Positions 1 through 12,592 of a DNA stretch of 64,000 nt are shown piece after piece. Each line of letters opens with the position of its first letter. Position 1 is the stretch's first letter. Both the position numbers and the translations under genes were made by a program. Source of the DNA: Basidiobolus meristosporus CBS 931.73 (lineage: Eukaryota; Basidiobolomycota; Basidiobolomycetes; Basidiobolales; Basidiobolaceae). Location: assembly GCA_002104905.1 (NCBI GenBank), contig MCFE01000465.1, positions 1 to 64,000 of the forward strand. Reading direction: 5' to 3'. The notes below the pieces were generated by a model. The model was not told where the DNA came from. It did not search any database and was given only the letters and a program-made list of their open reading frames with translations.

Positions 1-695
1 AATGTACTTGGGATTTCCATAGCTCAACTTTCCATTATGCTCGTACTCAGTGATCCCGTCATAGTAGAAATCGGTTTGGACTTGCTTAGGGCCTCCACCA
101 ACCCATTCAAAGTCAATCTCATCCCCTTGAGGATTCTTAATAATAAATGAAGACACAACACCACCAGTGACCGAGGCTGATTTGACTCGAGCAGTAACGT
201 TACCATATAGCATCCATCTGACGGAAGTGACGGTACTACCTTGGCCGACTATGTTACCGTTATGTTTGTTGTTGGTGGCTTTCATTCCTAGCACGAGTTG
301 ACCGTCCTCGATGGAAGCGTAATTTGGAGTCCATTCGCTCATCCATTTGGGACCTAGGTTTGGATTGCCGTCGAACTTGGATGCCTCGACAAGACTAGCA
401 GCGTTTGAGAAGTCATCTGTGAAGCTGACACAAGAAGGTGCGGGATAACAGCTGTTGGGACGACTTCTAGCAGAGTCACAATTGATGGCAAAGCAGTACT
501 GGCCGGAACCGCAACCAACGTTTTTGTAATAACAAGGAGCATACTCTGAGGGACACACGTTGCTCGAAGAACTGCTTGCAGCGGTGACCTGGCTACCGAA
601 GTAAGCCAGCAATGACAGTACACTGATCTGAATCAGAGAGGTTAGCAAGAAACACAAGTAATGGCTAGAAAGAACCTTACCTTCATGAAGGCCAT
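1..695 (-). CDS. GH16 Crh-like chitin-glucan transglycosylase, N-terminal part
   Basis: Two exons are visible: 681-695 (five codons, MAFMK) and 1-627, separated by a 53-nt GT-AG intron (628-680). The gene runs off the left edge, so about 214 residues of the N-terminus are present. They hold a hydrophobic signal peptide, a cysteine-rich stretch with CGSGQYC and the cysteine spacing of a CBM18-like chitin-binding segment, then the GH16 core with the catalytic motif DEIDFEW (nucleophile Glu, auxiliary Asp, acid/base Glu). Members of this family cross-link chitin to beta-glucan in the fungal wall and are secreted or GPI-anchored; whether a GPI signal exists here cannot be seen. A TATA-like stretch lies near 743-749, about 50 bp upstream of the start. 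The family call is firm; the choice among Crh paralogues is not. Confidence 0.9.
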
Positions 696-1786
696 TATGA
701 GTAAAGAAAGAAAATGATTAGAACTGGAGCCTGTCGGGCCATGTATATACTAAAAATTGGCATTTTTCCAGGGTAGAACTCCGTACAGATATGGCAATTC
801 AGTCATGCTCCATCCCCCACATCGATATACCAGAACTACAGTCTAGGTCGCAACCCTAAACAAGATGCCAATGGCAATGAAGATCTCTGAAATCTCTCCT
901 CGTTAGGAAAGTAGTAAATACATCGATACCATAAAGAGAATGATAGGAGTGGATGGGGCTTGTCATTTATTGAACTGACAACAGCAAAACCATGCCGTAA
1001 TTGGCTAGTGTGTTTTCATCATTTCGGCTATTTATATTCTGAACCTATTTCATATTGATAAGCTTTATAAAATTCCACGCCACAAACCGACATTCCATAG
1101 AATCATATTGAATGTTTAGAGGCCACACGATATCAGAGGCACTGCAACCAGTTTGTTGACTGTAAAGCTCTTCATGACATCACAACGACTATATTCTACC
1201 ATCTAGGGCTTCGATCTAAATATAAAATCAAGAAATATGGGTAATTGGATATTAACCTATTGCCTGGAACTTCTATTATTCGCGTCAGCTATCCCATTAC
1301 AGAGGACACAGCTTACTGACATGCTATATTCCACACAGGCTGAGACATCATTGAGCAGTCGTTGGATTGATATCAATCCAGCCCACCGTTGTGAACAATT
1401 TCTGCCTTTGCCAAGAGGTGTTTGTACTATTGGATTGTCCTCCAGAAAACACCTTTGCTTGACTTCCATTCAGGAATCTGTCGGTGAGTGAGCATTGGCC
1501 GAGAGCGATGTAAAACAACATAACATTTGGCAAAACGGTAGAGAAAGCGCCTCTGCACTGTAGTCAATGTTCAGGTTTACTAAAAATCAGAGATAATCAT
1601 CGGCAAATTCGTAGGCACATGTACAGTTATAGTTGCATCAATGAGGAAATGGAATTCCAAGAATACAACACTAAACATATGTTTTCTTTGCAATTGCTAT
1701 TCGGCCAATCCACAAATCGTTGTTTCCAATCAAATGGAAACCGAGACCACTTATATTCATTTTTTGAGAGGGGTACACAGACAAGC
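696..1786. other. Intergenic stretch, no gene seen
   Basis: About 1.1 kb between the Crh-like gene and a decayed hydrolase. Only short overlapping open frames occur, with no family resemblance or convincing splice structure. The right-hand end next to the Crh-like start presumably holds its promoter. Confidence 0.5.
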
Positions 1787-3516
1787 TTACTGTTTCCCAC
1801 CTAACAGGCAGCATGTAGATCTGCTCAGGCGATGAGTCTGGCCGATACGGCCCACACTGCCCAAATGCCAAGGTAAAGCGTTTTTTAAGCCGTGTTGACG
1901 CTCGACTGGAGCTGGAGAGAATAGTAGCCTTTTACCGTCATTCAGGATAGGGCTGATAGTAATGGCCAGATTCCTGTTGTCGTTGCAGGTATAAGGATCT
2001 TCATTGTTCCTCACGCTGCGAAGGTAGCAATTATTAGTACGAGCAAGGCTAACATCAACAGATTCATGGCTCGAGGAAGCGGTTTTGGAATGCCAACGAA
2101 CATCGAAATAGTACTTTTCATCCACTTAACCCTAATTGCAGGAGATGCGAGATTGTCAACAAAATATTGTAGGGGTTTTGAGGGGAATTCGTTGCAAAAT
2201 TAGATGGAGGCTTGGTAAGATTATAATTGTTGACAAAAATAGGCCATTGTTTTCTGGCATAATCTGATTTAATTTTGGGTCTTAAAGGAGACGGGCTGAC
2301 CACCAGTTCACTAGACAGACTGCCGTTGAAAAGGACTATCTGCTTCCGGTTATCAAACATTTCTCGGCCCAAGGAGGTGCGTTGATCGAATATTCCAGCT
2401 AGGATTCTAGATAGATGTAAAATCTTATTGGAAATCACCAACCGCATGCGCATCATCCAATGACACAGACTTGTGCTTGGAGTCCAGATATTGTGAAAAG
2501 CACGCTCTACAATTTCGGCCAACAAAGGCTCTGAAGGAGGTCATCACAAACAATCCCACTTTCTGCTGTTCAGTCGACTCCCACACTCTATGGAGAGTCA
2601 CGTTTTCGAAGGGTGAGCCGAGAACCATTGGGGCAATATCCTTAACAACGAAAGACGGGGCGGCCGTATTCCAGAGTAGATTTTGATTACAGATGCATGC
2701 TGGAAGCATATGTTGCCACTCCGTGTTGAAGTGTTAATAATTGGCACCATGTGCGTGTATCACGAAGTTACTACTTCTCGATTCTACTGATTACTTATAT
2801 GCTAGGTTTAGATACACTTTGCAATGTATTAGCGCCGGACGCTGTACACCATCATACTCCAAATCAGATGGGGGTTACCTTAGTCAGTTATGTTATCCTC
2901 ACATCCAGCAGTTAGAAGCGTCCACGGAACATTGTTAACGCCCAATACAACTTGCCTTGTCCTGAAAACATTGGAGTGATCTCCAGCACTGCACGGACGT
3001 TGACATTTGACAACCGGGGTTTCCGCCTCTTGACGTCGCTTAGGAGACCATTCCCTTCCATCAGAATGTTGTAGGCCACTCTTACTCCTTTGCCACCCCT
3101 CGAACGACCTGCGAGCCCGACATTCCCGAAATCGAACTTACCAGCAAAATTGATCTTAGAATACCGGATCGATTCCATCGCATCTTTGTTCCACTCGTGT
3201 AGTCGTTCGAGAGTTCTGAGTACAAGCCTTGCACGGACGAAATTCAAATGATCATCCCCAGGTATCGGACTACGATGATTAACCATGTTGGGGTCGATTG
3301 AAACAACTGTATATCCGTGTGAAGTAAGTTCGCAGCATAAGCGTAACCAAGTTAAGAGTCATACCGTTTGGACAGCGTCCTTCGTCATCTACTGCGAAAT
3401 ACCTAAAAACCCTATGATACCCAACCCAAACCAACAGGGTAATATAGGTGACCTCGCATTTGAGTTGGAAAGGATGAGTTTGCTGGAATATCATCCGAAA
3501 AGATATCGCTATCCAT
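1787..3516 (-). pseudogene. Decayed alpha/beta hydrolase gene
   Basis: Pieces of one alpha/beta hydrolase appear in order on the minus strand but in different frames. Near 3340-3260 there is ELTSHGYTVVSID, followed by a PGDDHLNFVRAR block, and near 3130-3100 the nucleophile elbow reads GLAGRSRGG (the family usually has GxSxGG with His before Ser). Around 2950-2890 the frame shifts and continues as VPWTLLTAGCEDNITD followed by a stop. Near 2740-2700 the catalytic-His region continues as NTEWQH, interrupted by a stop just before it, then a stretch ending SFRAFVG. The C-terminal part (1787-2525) is open only in fragments and its assignment is weaker. The 5' piece around 3516-3370 cannot be joined in frame by normal splicing. 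At least one stop and two frame changes argue for a dead gene. A misassembled but live gene is the alternative. Confidence 0.6.
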
Positions 3517-3540
3517 AGTGATAGGATACTTATAAGCGGC

Positions 3541-6500
3541 ATCTTTGATGGCTATATTCTAAAAGAGATGAAGACTTTCTGATCGTTAGCCTGATCTTTT
3601 ACTAGATGTGTTCGCCAAAACAAACTTCTCCTACAGCCCATCTGTTAAGATAGTACGCTACAAAAACAATGCAAATCAGGTGGTTAAATTGGAACATGTT
3701 TAATGAAAACCATACTCAAACACCTCCGCAGAGTGACTCTTATAAAAAGAATCATATAAAGGTTGACAAGTAATTTCTGATGTGTGGAGGCTTGATACAT
3801 ATCCCACCAGGTAGTCAGTTCTTGAAGTGATAGTTTGGTTAGCCGTATTGGATATACAACTTTCCAGTTTTTTGATTCGGGAGCGTTGTTAGGATTGGTG
3901 CTCGTGAGACTTGATATACGTATCCCGATTCGTCAATCGTTATAAATCGGTACAGTGACAAAACTGCCAATCTAGTGGAATGATACATATAATCTGGTGC
4001 ATTGAGGGTTTCTACAGTTTACAATATTATAAATACCAAGAATCTTGGCAAGCGTAACCACTCTAAGTAACCCATACTTGACCAGGTTTGAATGCCATAC
4101 TTACCGAAATAACACCACAACAGTCAAGCATGTGTTACATGCAATTGTACCTTAACCATTTGAACCTTATTTTGTTCTCAGTACCACTTGCAAGATCGTC
4201 ACCTCGTACTTCTCCGCCACAATATGCCACTTACTAATGGTGATACATGAATACTACTTCATAAGTCGTTGCGATATGTTTCAGATGAGTTTGTAAGTTT
4301 ACGGGTACTGCCATATCTGCTAGAAAACTATTGGGTGTTGATCCCAATTATCAATTCAATGGTTGTATTAAACTACGCCTTAGGTCGAGTATCTGTTTCT
4401 TCGAATTCTGGTATTTTCTTGACACTGATGTTGGCAAACGTGATTTATATCGTATATTAGCGGTATTATAGTAACAGCGTAGTTTAACTACGGTCTTGCT
4501 GATGTTCGGTATTAATCTCATTTGAATTATACTCTTTTCAATCCTCCAGGCCCGAGACACGTCGCCCATACATTGACAACATGCATATTATACGCAATTC
4601 TGTACAGCTCACAAGCTTATTATATTCGAAACTTGGGCTTCCATAATATTCTGCGACGCAAGATTATATACGGCATCGGTACATGAACCTGCTGGCTCGA
4701 CGCAACAAGACAATTCTTTGTACATGGGCAACTCGAGCTTTCGAGTATTTGTACCTCTGCACACTGATTTTACAATATCTATTACTATCTATGTTTGTTG
4801 CAGATGCGGAGTCACAAACAACTGTTCTGAATCGACCTTGTTGTGAAACACCGAATTACAACCTGGCTCTACCCTGTATGCCACATGTCTTATGTTCTGC
4901 TATTGTCTAGTTCTGAGTCTCATCCTGTGAGCCCATTAACGACATGCATATGAGCCCAGATCTCACACTATTAGTACTCAAGCTTTCTGAAGACAGCTTG
5001 CTCAAGATTACATAATTTTGTAAGGTGGTCTTTTATGGAATTCACTGGGCTTGTATACTACACTGTTTTTGTTCGTGATGTCCTTTTACAATATCCGCCA
5101 CCTGTTCATTCTTCCACGCGAAAGACAGCCCCTGAAAATGGAAATATATTAGGCGCATTGCCAATGTTAATCGTGCAAAGAGCCAAGCGCAGCTCTGCTG
5201 GGATTGGCCATGAGGGTTCTTCTAATTTTTATATCTTAAGATGATGCCCGGGAGATATGACGCAAGAAGATTATGGTATTTATCCACTGATATTGGTTGA
5301 GAGTCGTACAGGAAATAGAACACAAAGTTTATTTGCTTCAACGTCCAAGTGCTAGCACAGAGCAATCAAATAGCATGAATGGCAGCACCATCAACACAAG
5401 GTTGTTGTATATCTTGGGCATTGAATAGTCACTGGGAAATGGCCTTATTGAAGTATGGTACTTACTGTGGCTATTAGTCAGTAAGACAAGTATTTGGGAG
5501 TGAAAACTTTATATCCCTATGGAAAATCTCATACTTGGAATTCATCTGATAGTCTGCCGGTATTCAGCTGGTTTTCTAATGGTATTTTGCTGGCATTCAG
5601 CTGGTCTTCTTCCTTCAAAATTATAGCTGTAATTCTTTGTGGAAGTAGTGAGTAGCTAATTACCAGATTTGGCATGAATGCTAGATAGCCTAGTCTCTCC
5701 CTAGAAAATATGTCTGCTTGTCTGCCAAATAGCTAGCACCTGAGATATTGAGATTGTGGGTTTAGAGAAACTTGAAATTCAGCTGATGGTATTCTGCTGG
5801 CCTTTAGTTAATTTTTTTCTTAGAGCTTAGGCTTCTGGCTCCCTTCAGGGGAGTAAATTTAATATGCTTATTCTATTATTATTTATACAAAACTGTACCT
5901 TTTTGGCATCATTACAACGTGAAAACTTCAACGTCAACACCACTTCTCAAATGCTCAAGTAAAAATATAGCCATGCTTTCTATCAGCATATATTGGCTGG
6001 CTGTAGTACTTGATCAAGGGTGCTTGTCTTGCTGATTTCCGGCTCTATAAATGCGATAATAGTTATAATAATATGAAACAACCACAAAGCATGATTTCAG
6101 CAAGAGTTTGTGCCATTCTGGGGGCAATGATTCACAATCCCTTTCCGGGCCACCAGAAGTGATACTGGCAGAATGCCTCCCTTAATTAATATCCACACAG
6201 AATAAGTTTTCAGACAACGTGCTGCATATACAAAGGCACCGATATCTAGCCGCTATAGTGATGCTGCCATTCACGTTGAATTACCATAATACAAGCCTCA
6301 ATTCTTCATCAGTGTATATACTCGACATGCTTGAGCTTGTAGTAACGGAGCAAGCATATCACCGGGATTCCTCGTCCCCTTATTCTGAAAGTAGGGTTCG
6401 AAGTGTGATGTCTAAGTAGGTTTCACTTGCAGAAATTAGAATTTGGTCAAAAGAGGGCAAGTTGGAATATACATGTGTTATCACGAGTAACCTATCGCCC

Positions 6501-6913
6501 AGAGCTCACACATCATTATTCAGTGTATTCTCTAATATTTCCTAATTTTGATGCAGTGATTGAAAGCAGGGCGCTATCAAGAGCGTGATTGCAGATGTGT
6601 GTTACTGGCATGGTTTTGATCAATTCTTTGACAGGATCCTGCGTTTTAGGTTGAAATAGGAATCAATTTCACCTTCATACTATTCGTTTCAGCTGGCCCG
6701 TTTGATGGAACCTCACTGGCCTTGGAAGCTGCCATTAAATTATATTAGTCAATATTAATCAGGGATTTCTCTTGACCAGTTTTATGTCCTAGCATTATGT
6801 AAATTCAACTCGTCTTCGAAATTCAGAACACTACTCTTGGTAACAATGTTGGGCTGACACTAATGTAATATTTACACCTCGCGTGCCTATCCGAGCCCCC
6901 TTTTTTGGAAGTC
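3541..6913. other. Gene-poor stretch
   Basis: About 3.4 kb, AT-rich, with only short frames (for example 4269-4460, 4683-4910, 5035-5244) that resemble nothing I recognise and lack splice or promoter support. It contains one diverged dispersed repeat, described separately. Confidence 0.5.
5511..5890 (+). repeat. Diverged dispersed repeat, copy 1
   Basis: This stretch shares an ordered set of short blocks with 30650-31060: GGTATTTTGCTGGC, TTTGGCATGAA, a TCTGCTGG...TTAGTTAATTTT block, and a terminal TTATTATT run. The T/A-rich end suggests a non-LTR or SINE-like element, but similarity is patchy, no target-site duplication was found and no coding capacity is visible. Confidence 0.3.
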
Positions 6914-7084
6914 ATGAATTCCACTACACACCCACCTCATTTGAATTTTTCTAATAAACGTGACGAAATCCCAGTGGCGATTGAGGAAACGATTCTTGAT
7001 AAGCCTATAACAAGCCTTGGCTCAGCACTAGACCAGAAATTGAGAAGGATTCGTGAGATTCCATCTGATTGGAGTACACTTTAA
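6914..7084 (+). CDS. Possible 56-residue protein, unknown
   Basis: An uninterrupted ATG-to-TAA frame of 56 codons. The product starts MNSTTHPPHLNF and ends REIPSDWSTL; it is hydrophilic with a charged central part and no signal peptide. It lies 178 bp upstream of the F-box gene on the same strand and could instead be an unspliced upstream exon or chance. No family is recognised. Confidence 0.2.
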   Translation: MNSTTHPPHLNFSNKRDEIPVAIEETILDKPITSLGSALDQKLRRIREIPSDWSTL

Positions 7085-7262
7085 GGATCGAGTCAACACA
7101 ATTTCATAATGCACATCTAGTTGTTGACATTGATCCTTTCGCTAATCTAAATGATAGTATTCCTACTCTAGCTACCTGTCAATTTCTTCTATATACTCTA
7201 GCATTTACATAATATTTGTCCTTTGAACTCAATATTAGTGTACTCCATCGGTCTTATACCCT

Positions 7263-8538
7263 ATGCGTACTACTAGGTTTATTCAAGCCGACTCTCCCGC
7301 TCCTATATTAGCAGAAGAAACTGGCGACACAGAGACTCATTTGACGCTCCTGACTACTGCCAATCCGGAGTTTGACGGCCTCCCTACAAGGGAGACAAAC
7401 AATCTTGATCTCCCTAGTATGTGATTCTTTTGTGCCACTTGGTTGCCTGTCGCAATAAAGTCTTACTAATCCCTCTTTACCTTTCTCGTGGAACTTAGTG
7501 TTAGCTAGCACCACAAGATCCAGCCACGCTGCCGTGAATCAGCCATTTTCCAATCTTCGCAGTGGGGATCCCCCTTCTTTCTTTGACACACTACTGGATA
7601 ACCAACTACAGCAACACTGGGTATCGTTGCTTGAGGTTAACGGGTCAACATCTGAGACTGGAACTCAGCGCTCTGGTGCATTCATCAACAGCGAAGAGGC
7701 TGAGCAGGTGTTTAGCTTGCCGGGGCGAAAGGATAGCGTTTTGGAACAAGATGATGAATTTATACTGACACACCAGTATCGACCCGACACACACGAACCC
7801 GGAAACCAAATCTTTGACGAGCCTGACTCTACTCAACCCGATTCCTACTCACAAAGTGACCTGGTCCTCGCACTTCCGGATGAGCTTTTATTGAATATCT
7901 TTCAGTATCTTCTATCTTTTCAGAGCTGTTTACTGGCCTGTACGGAGATAAGCCGTCAATGGAACCGCTGTGTCACACCATTCCTGTATCACTCACCCAC
8001 GTTCAAGTCTACGTTTCATTGGGCCATGTTTCTACAAACCTTGCTGCGCCCAAAAAGACTGCACGTCCATGAGTCGTTTGTTCGAAGAATCGACCTCTCG
8101 CCAGGCGCGGCACTGGCTGACATATGCGTCTCGGCCTCGTCTATCATCCAACTTTCCGAACAGTGCCCGAAACTCCAATATCTCAACCTCTCTGGATGCT
8201 CTATTGTTCGTGATGTATTTTATCCTGAAATCAATGAGTATCAATCCATGATGCAACACATTCCTCAGCCCGGGTTGGCTTGTGTGCCTATTTCCGCGCG
8301 AGAGGCCATAGAGTCTTTGGGTAAGTGTTGTCCTCAACTACAGTCAGTGAATCTATCCGGATGCGATTGGGTCTGTGTGGACAACGTCCTACTGCTGACC
8401 AAACTCTGCAAAAACCTTGAAGTCCTTGATCTAAGAAAATGCTTGAAGATCCACTGGGATAGCATTTCTGCAGTGCAGGTAGTTTTAGGACTCAACAGTA
8501 GGCTCAACATCCTCTGGGAAGCCATACGAATCGTTTAA
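7263..8538 (+). CDS. F-box and leucine-rich-repeat protein
   Basis: Exons 7263-7416 and 7499-8538 give 397 residues. The 82-nt intron has donor GTATGT and a pyrimidine-rich acceptor, and the junction codon is A|TG. Residues 1-165 are polar and probably disordered. An F-box follows at about 170-220 (LPDELLLNIFQYLLSF, then CTEISRQWNRCVTP). At least two LRR units come next, LQYLNLSGC and LQSVNLSGC, plus LEVLDLRKC. The F-box would bind Skp1 and the LRRs a substrate in an SCF ubiquitin ligase. The C-terminus is uncertain: a CAG|GTAGTT donor near 8478 with an acceptor near 8521 would replace the last residues with a roughly 60-residue tail. The exon-1 ATG has no in-frame rival. Confidence 0.75.
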
Positions 8539-9236
8539 TGGAGGAGCCATGATGACGCGAACAATCATTTCCATAGCACAGTCCATTTACTTACTCTTGC
8601 ATAGTCTCCCTTCAACCGCGGCTTCGTATCTTTTGGCCAATCGCGAAAAGATCGCAAGAGTCATTTTGCTCGGTTCATGGAGTCTATGTATGCTAAGGCT
8701 TTAGGCCTTTACCCTTTCTTAACCCACAGCTATCTATTTCTGTCTATTCACTATTAAGGAGTAATCACTACCATCATTTGCATCGCCCCGCGTTACTCTC
8801 ACTAAATGTAAATAACAAACTATCGATCAAATGTGTACCAGCTTATATTTATCTACTGATGACCCCAAGCAACTCATGTGTGGTTTGTATTGACCTGAGA
8901 ATCAGCTCAGTTGCATGGTCTCGTCAACGTAATTATTTCAATAAATCAACCCCGCCGACGTTTGGACGGTTGAGCAGCGCTCTCAGCACATCAAGCACAG
9001 CTCTAACTTCGCCCGATAAACACTTGCCCTAGTGGCCGTTGATGGGATGAAGTCAGTCCAAACAAATCACGTCTAGTTGACAGTTAAGACCTAAGATTGA
9101 TCCAATTATGTCGGGTTTTATTGCACATGACTTCCCTACAATTTCATCATAACTGTTATTTATTATTTACAGAATTCCTCAAAATATCTATAGTCTTGTT
9201 GATCGTTCACATTTTCAACTTGGTTATCATTCCACC
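8539..9236. other. Intergenic stretch between two plus-strand genes
   Basis: About 700 bp holding the 3' end of the F-box transcript and the promoter region of the DDT-domain gene. No other gene or repeat is seen. Confidence 0.5.
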
Positions 9237-12220
9237 ATGATGGTAACCTGCAAGAAACGCAAGGATCTGGCTGAATCCAGAGTGCCAAACAAACAATCCT
9301 TCGAGATAGCCGTCCCAGATATGTAAGTTATACTTGTTTGGGACTCTGAGCAGTCCAAACCAAAGGTATACTTATGAATACACTCTAGTGATGATGTCAA
9401 ACGTAGGAAATTCTCTATAGACCCACACAAAGGCTCTAAAATGCCTGATTCTGGAACCCACGAGAAACCAGAGGCTTCTGATAATGAACCGATCAAAGCC
9501 AAGAGGACTAATGTTGAGCTGAAGATAGCCAAGCCTTTAAGAAAGCCTATCTTGGAGTTCATTCAATTTAGTAAGTGTGGGATTCTCGGGGTTTACTCTC
9601 TTACGCTCATAAATTGCTTCTGTCAATACCTGTAAATTAGCAATAATGCTTACCTGTCAACCGTTAGAAACCTGCTCACTCGAAACGCTGATTGAGCATA
9701 CATATGAGGAATTCTTGAATCAATACTTCCCTGAAGAAATACTCACTATACAAACAGCCGATGCAATGTGTGTGATTTCGTTGGCTTACGTTAATATCGT
9801 TGTGAGGAGTATCCAGATATTAACGAGTTTACTCGATATGATACTAGTCGGAAAGGAAAGGTAATCGAGCGTGTTGCACCCACCGAGGTCAAAGGCAACA
9901 CGGAAGAAGACGAAACTCCTTTAGAACCTAAAGCCAACTACCTTGTAGCCTTATTGCGTGGCACTGAGGAAGACACCAAGATTTTAGTCAAAGCTGATGA
10001 TATGAGGTAACGCTTGGAGTGGGAATCAAGCTTAATGACTACTAATCTATTATCTATTGGTAGTCGCTCAAGACTTAGCTACTCGAAAATTGCCATTCGA
10101 CAACTCATAAGCAATACAGCAAGCCGTCGTCGGGACCTGAAGGATTTCCCTTGGGTGGTGCAGGTGGGCGAAGTGATACAATTCATCCAACAACTTCAAT
10201 TCAACTTACTCTTTAAAAGCCCAAGTATTGCCGGCGATATCACGTTTCCCTACGGATTCCCAATGAGCTTAAGCCTACTAAGAACCCGGCCCCACAGGTT
10301 AGCACCATTCATCGTAGAATATCGCGGAGCATCGTCCTAACCACAGTTTCTTGAAGTCAAAATCTGACAAAAAACCAGCTGTTCGACCTGTCATCGAGCC
10401 GCCGGCAGTCAAGTATCCCATCGAGGACTTGGAGTTACCCACCTCCTCGATACTCACATCACCACCTGAATTGACTAGCGATTTTCCAGTCGCCAATGAT
10501 TTGATGGGAGATGTACTAATGATCTGGTCGTTTCTTGATACTTTTGGGTAAGTATCGCCCTCACATTTTTTCCAACATAGGTTCACTTTAATCACCACGC
10601 TTTCCAGAAAGCCAATTTGTATCTCGCCATTTTCGCTGGAGGATTTTATGGATGCTCTTCACCATCAAACTGGAGATGCTCCATGTTCTTTGATAACTGA
10701 ATGCTATGTGGCACTACTTAACGTTGTCATCGCCTCCAAAATGGATAACATCAACGAAAACGATAGTGAAGAGAATGCAGAGTCGAGCGATACAACCAAC
10801 GAGATGGTCGATTGGGTGCTTGAAAAGAAAGGCAAAAGCTGGGATTCTAGCTTGATACCCTTCAGTAGAAATCACTGGGGGTTGCATTTGCTGTGCTTCA
10901 TCCAATGCAATAGGAAGACGATTCAATATTCGAGCGATATCTTGGCCCAGATAAAACCAAGTGGGACCGATGATGAACTGGACGTGAATCAGCAGCTCAA
11001 CGTGCTGGACATCAAGTACAAGGTAGCCATCTTGAACTGTCTTTTGGAGCATGTGCTAGACGCCGAGGCTATTCGGTAAGTGCACGGATGCATCACACAC
11101 TACATATTATCTTGTACTAATTGGGCTCATCCGGATATAGCCAATATATTCAGGAATGTTTGGAAGCCTACTCTGAGACAAGGAAAGAACTATACGAGAC
11201 CAAGAGAGAATTCAATCAAGTGTAAGTGGGCGGTTTTTACCCTGCTCTGACTTCTCTGCTAAGCCCCTTTCGCATGCAGTCGTGCAAGTATCATGGAATA
11301 TGAAAAAGCAGACAAACTATCCGAGCTTCTGGGTGATACGGAGGAGGGTAAAATCGATGAGTAAGTACGAGAATGCATCACTTCTCAAACGACCTATCAT
11401 TTATTTATCTCTCGGCTTATGTTGTGCACTCCAAGCAGCGAGTCTTCAAAGTCTAGGTCTAGATTGAGAGAAGAAGCACGTGTAAAGGAACAAGAAGCCA
11501 AAGCCCGAGTTGAGGAGAGAAGACGGCTGGGCGAGCTAGAGATGAGATTAGACCGGAAGGTAAGCAGAATCCATTCAATATAGAGATCAACGTGTGTATC
11601 GAGTGTTGCGCTCATAGTGGCTTCGTTCTATATGCAGCTGAACAAATTAAGCTTGGAGATGGACAAATATCTGGTTCTCAGGCATGAAGCCCTCGGCTAT
11701 GATAGATTCTTCAATGGATATCATTTATTTGGACGCGTATCACACAACGGTGGCTGGATTTCCGATGGAAAAATATATGTTTGTTCTGGTACCGCATCGC
11801 AGCTGGATTATGCAAAAACGAGAGTCGGTCATCATGCATTCCTTTCCTCACTTGAACCAAATCGTTGGTATTGCATTGCAGAAGACAAAGTTAGTGCAAC
11901 AAGAGGAATCCGTTCACCCAGAACATCTACTCATCTCCCTCAACTCATTAGATAGAAGAAGTAGTGAATTGGTTGAACCCTAAAGGGTGCCGAGAGCTAG
12001 AGCTGAAACAATCGCTAGAGAAAAACCTAGAGAAGGTGATGGGCAGTGCAAAGAAAAGGGTGAATGTAAGTGTTTGACCTCATCTCAACCAGACCGAGCT
12101 CCTAGACTTATCATAACTTCACCTTAGGATCAAAGAAGCATCCAGGGCAAACGACACACGTACAATACCAGACCAGTCGAAAAGCCCTATTTACGCTACG
12201 TAAATACCTGGGTTCGTTGA
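9237..12220 (+). CDS. Itc1/ACF1-like DDT-WHIM subunit of an ISWI remodelling complex
   Basis: Fourteen exons give 726 residues: 9237-9322, 9389-9570, 9641-9771, 9807-10006, 10064-10163, 10220-10297, 10357-10547, 10608-11075, 11141-11221, 11280-11360, 11436-11559, 11638-11889, 11952-12065 and 12128-12220. A basic N-terminus is followed at about 200-260 by a region like that of yeast Itc1 (SRSRLSYSKIAIRQLI, PWVVQPKY). The DDT domain comes next, at about 300-370 (DLMGDVLMIWSFLDTFG, FSLEDFMDALHH), then WHIM1 (WGLHLLCFIQC), a charged coiled coil, WHIM2 (ALGYDRFFNGYHLFG) and WHIM3 (VVNWLNPKGCRELELKQSL). In this family the WHIM and DDT parts contact the ISWI ATPase and linker DNA. It is shorter than yeast Itc1, and no clear WAC domain is seen. 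Intron 3 (9772-9806) is only 35 nt and is the least certain junction. Confidence 0.85.
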
Positions 12221-12592
12221 ATCCACTTTGCCGTATGTGTGGTAAATCCCGGAGAAGCCGGGATACCTCGAAGCAATATATAGATACTGAGGAGATTCAG
12301 TAGTGTTCTACAAACATATGTCGCGTAACAAATAAATGGAAAACATGAGATTGCGCCACACGCTTTTCAGACATCCGCCATTAAGCAATGATTTATAGAA
12401 GAAACCGTACAAGGTCGAAAGGTACATATAATCCATCGACTGATTAAGATCAAGCTAGGAGGTGATTTCAGGCATTCGATTGAAGAGGATACAGACAATC
12501 GTGGTATATAATACAACAATTACCAGCGATTAAATACACGGAAGTATAAAGGATATAATAGGAATGCAGTCGAATAGAATGGAGAACGTCTT
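12221..12592. other. Convergent 3' intergenic region
   Basis: About 370 bp between the stops of the Itc1-like gene (plus) and STRAP (minus). It should hold both polyadenylation regions. No gene is seen. Confidence 0.6.

Noticed and set aside
2637..2650. ATATCCTTAAC resembling fused U12 signals
   Set aside because: It lies in a pseudogene on the wrong strand, with no intron to attach it to.
8461..8538. Extra 3' exon for the F-box protein
   Set aside because: A 43-nt intron is possible, but the resulting tail shows no LRR pattern. Kept only as an alternative in the gene entry.
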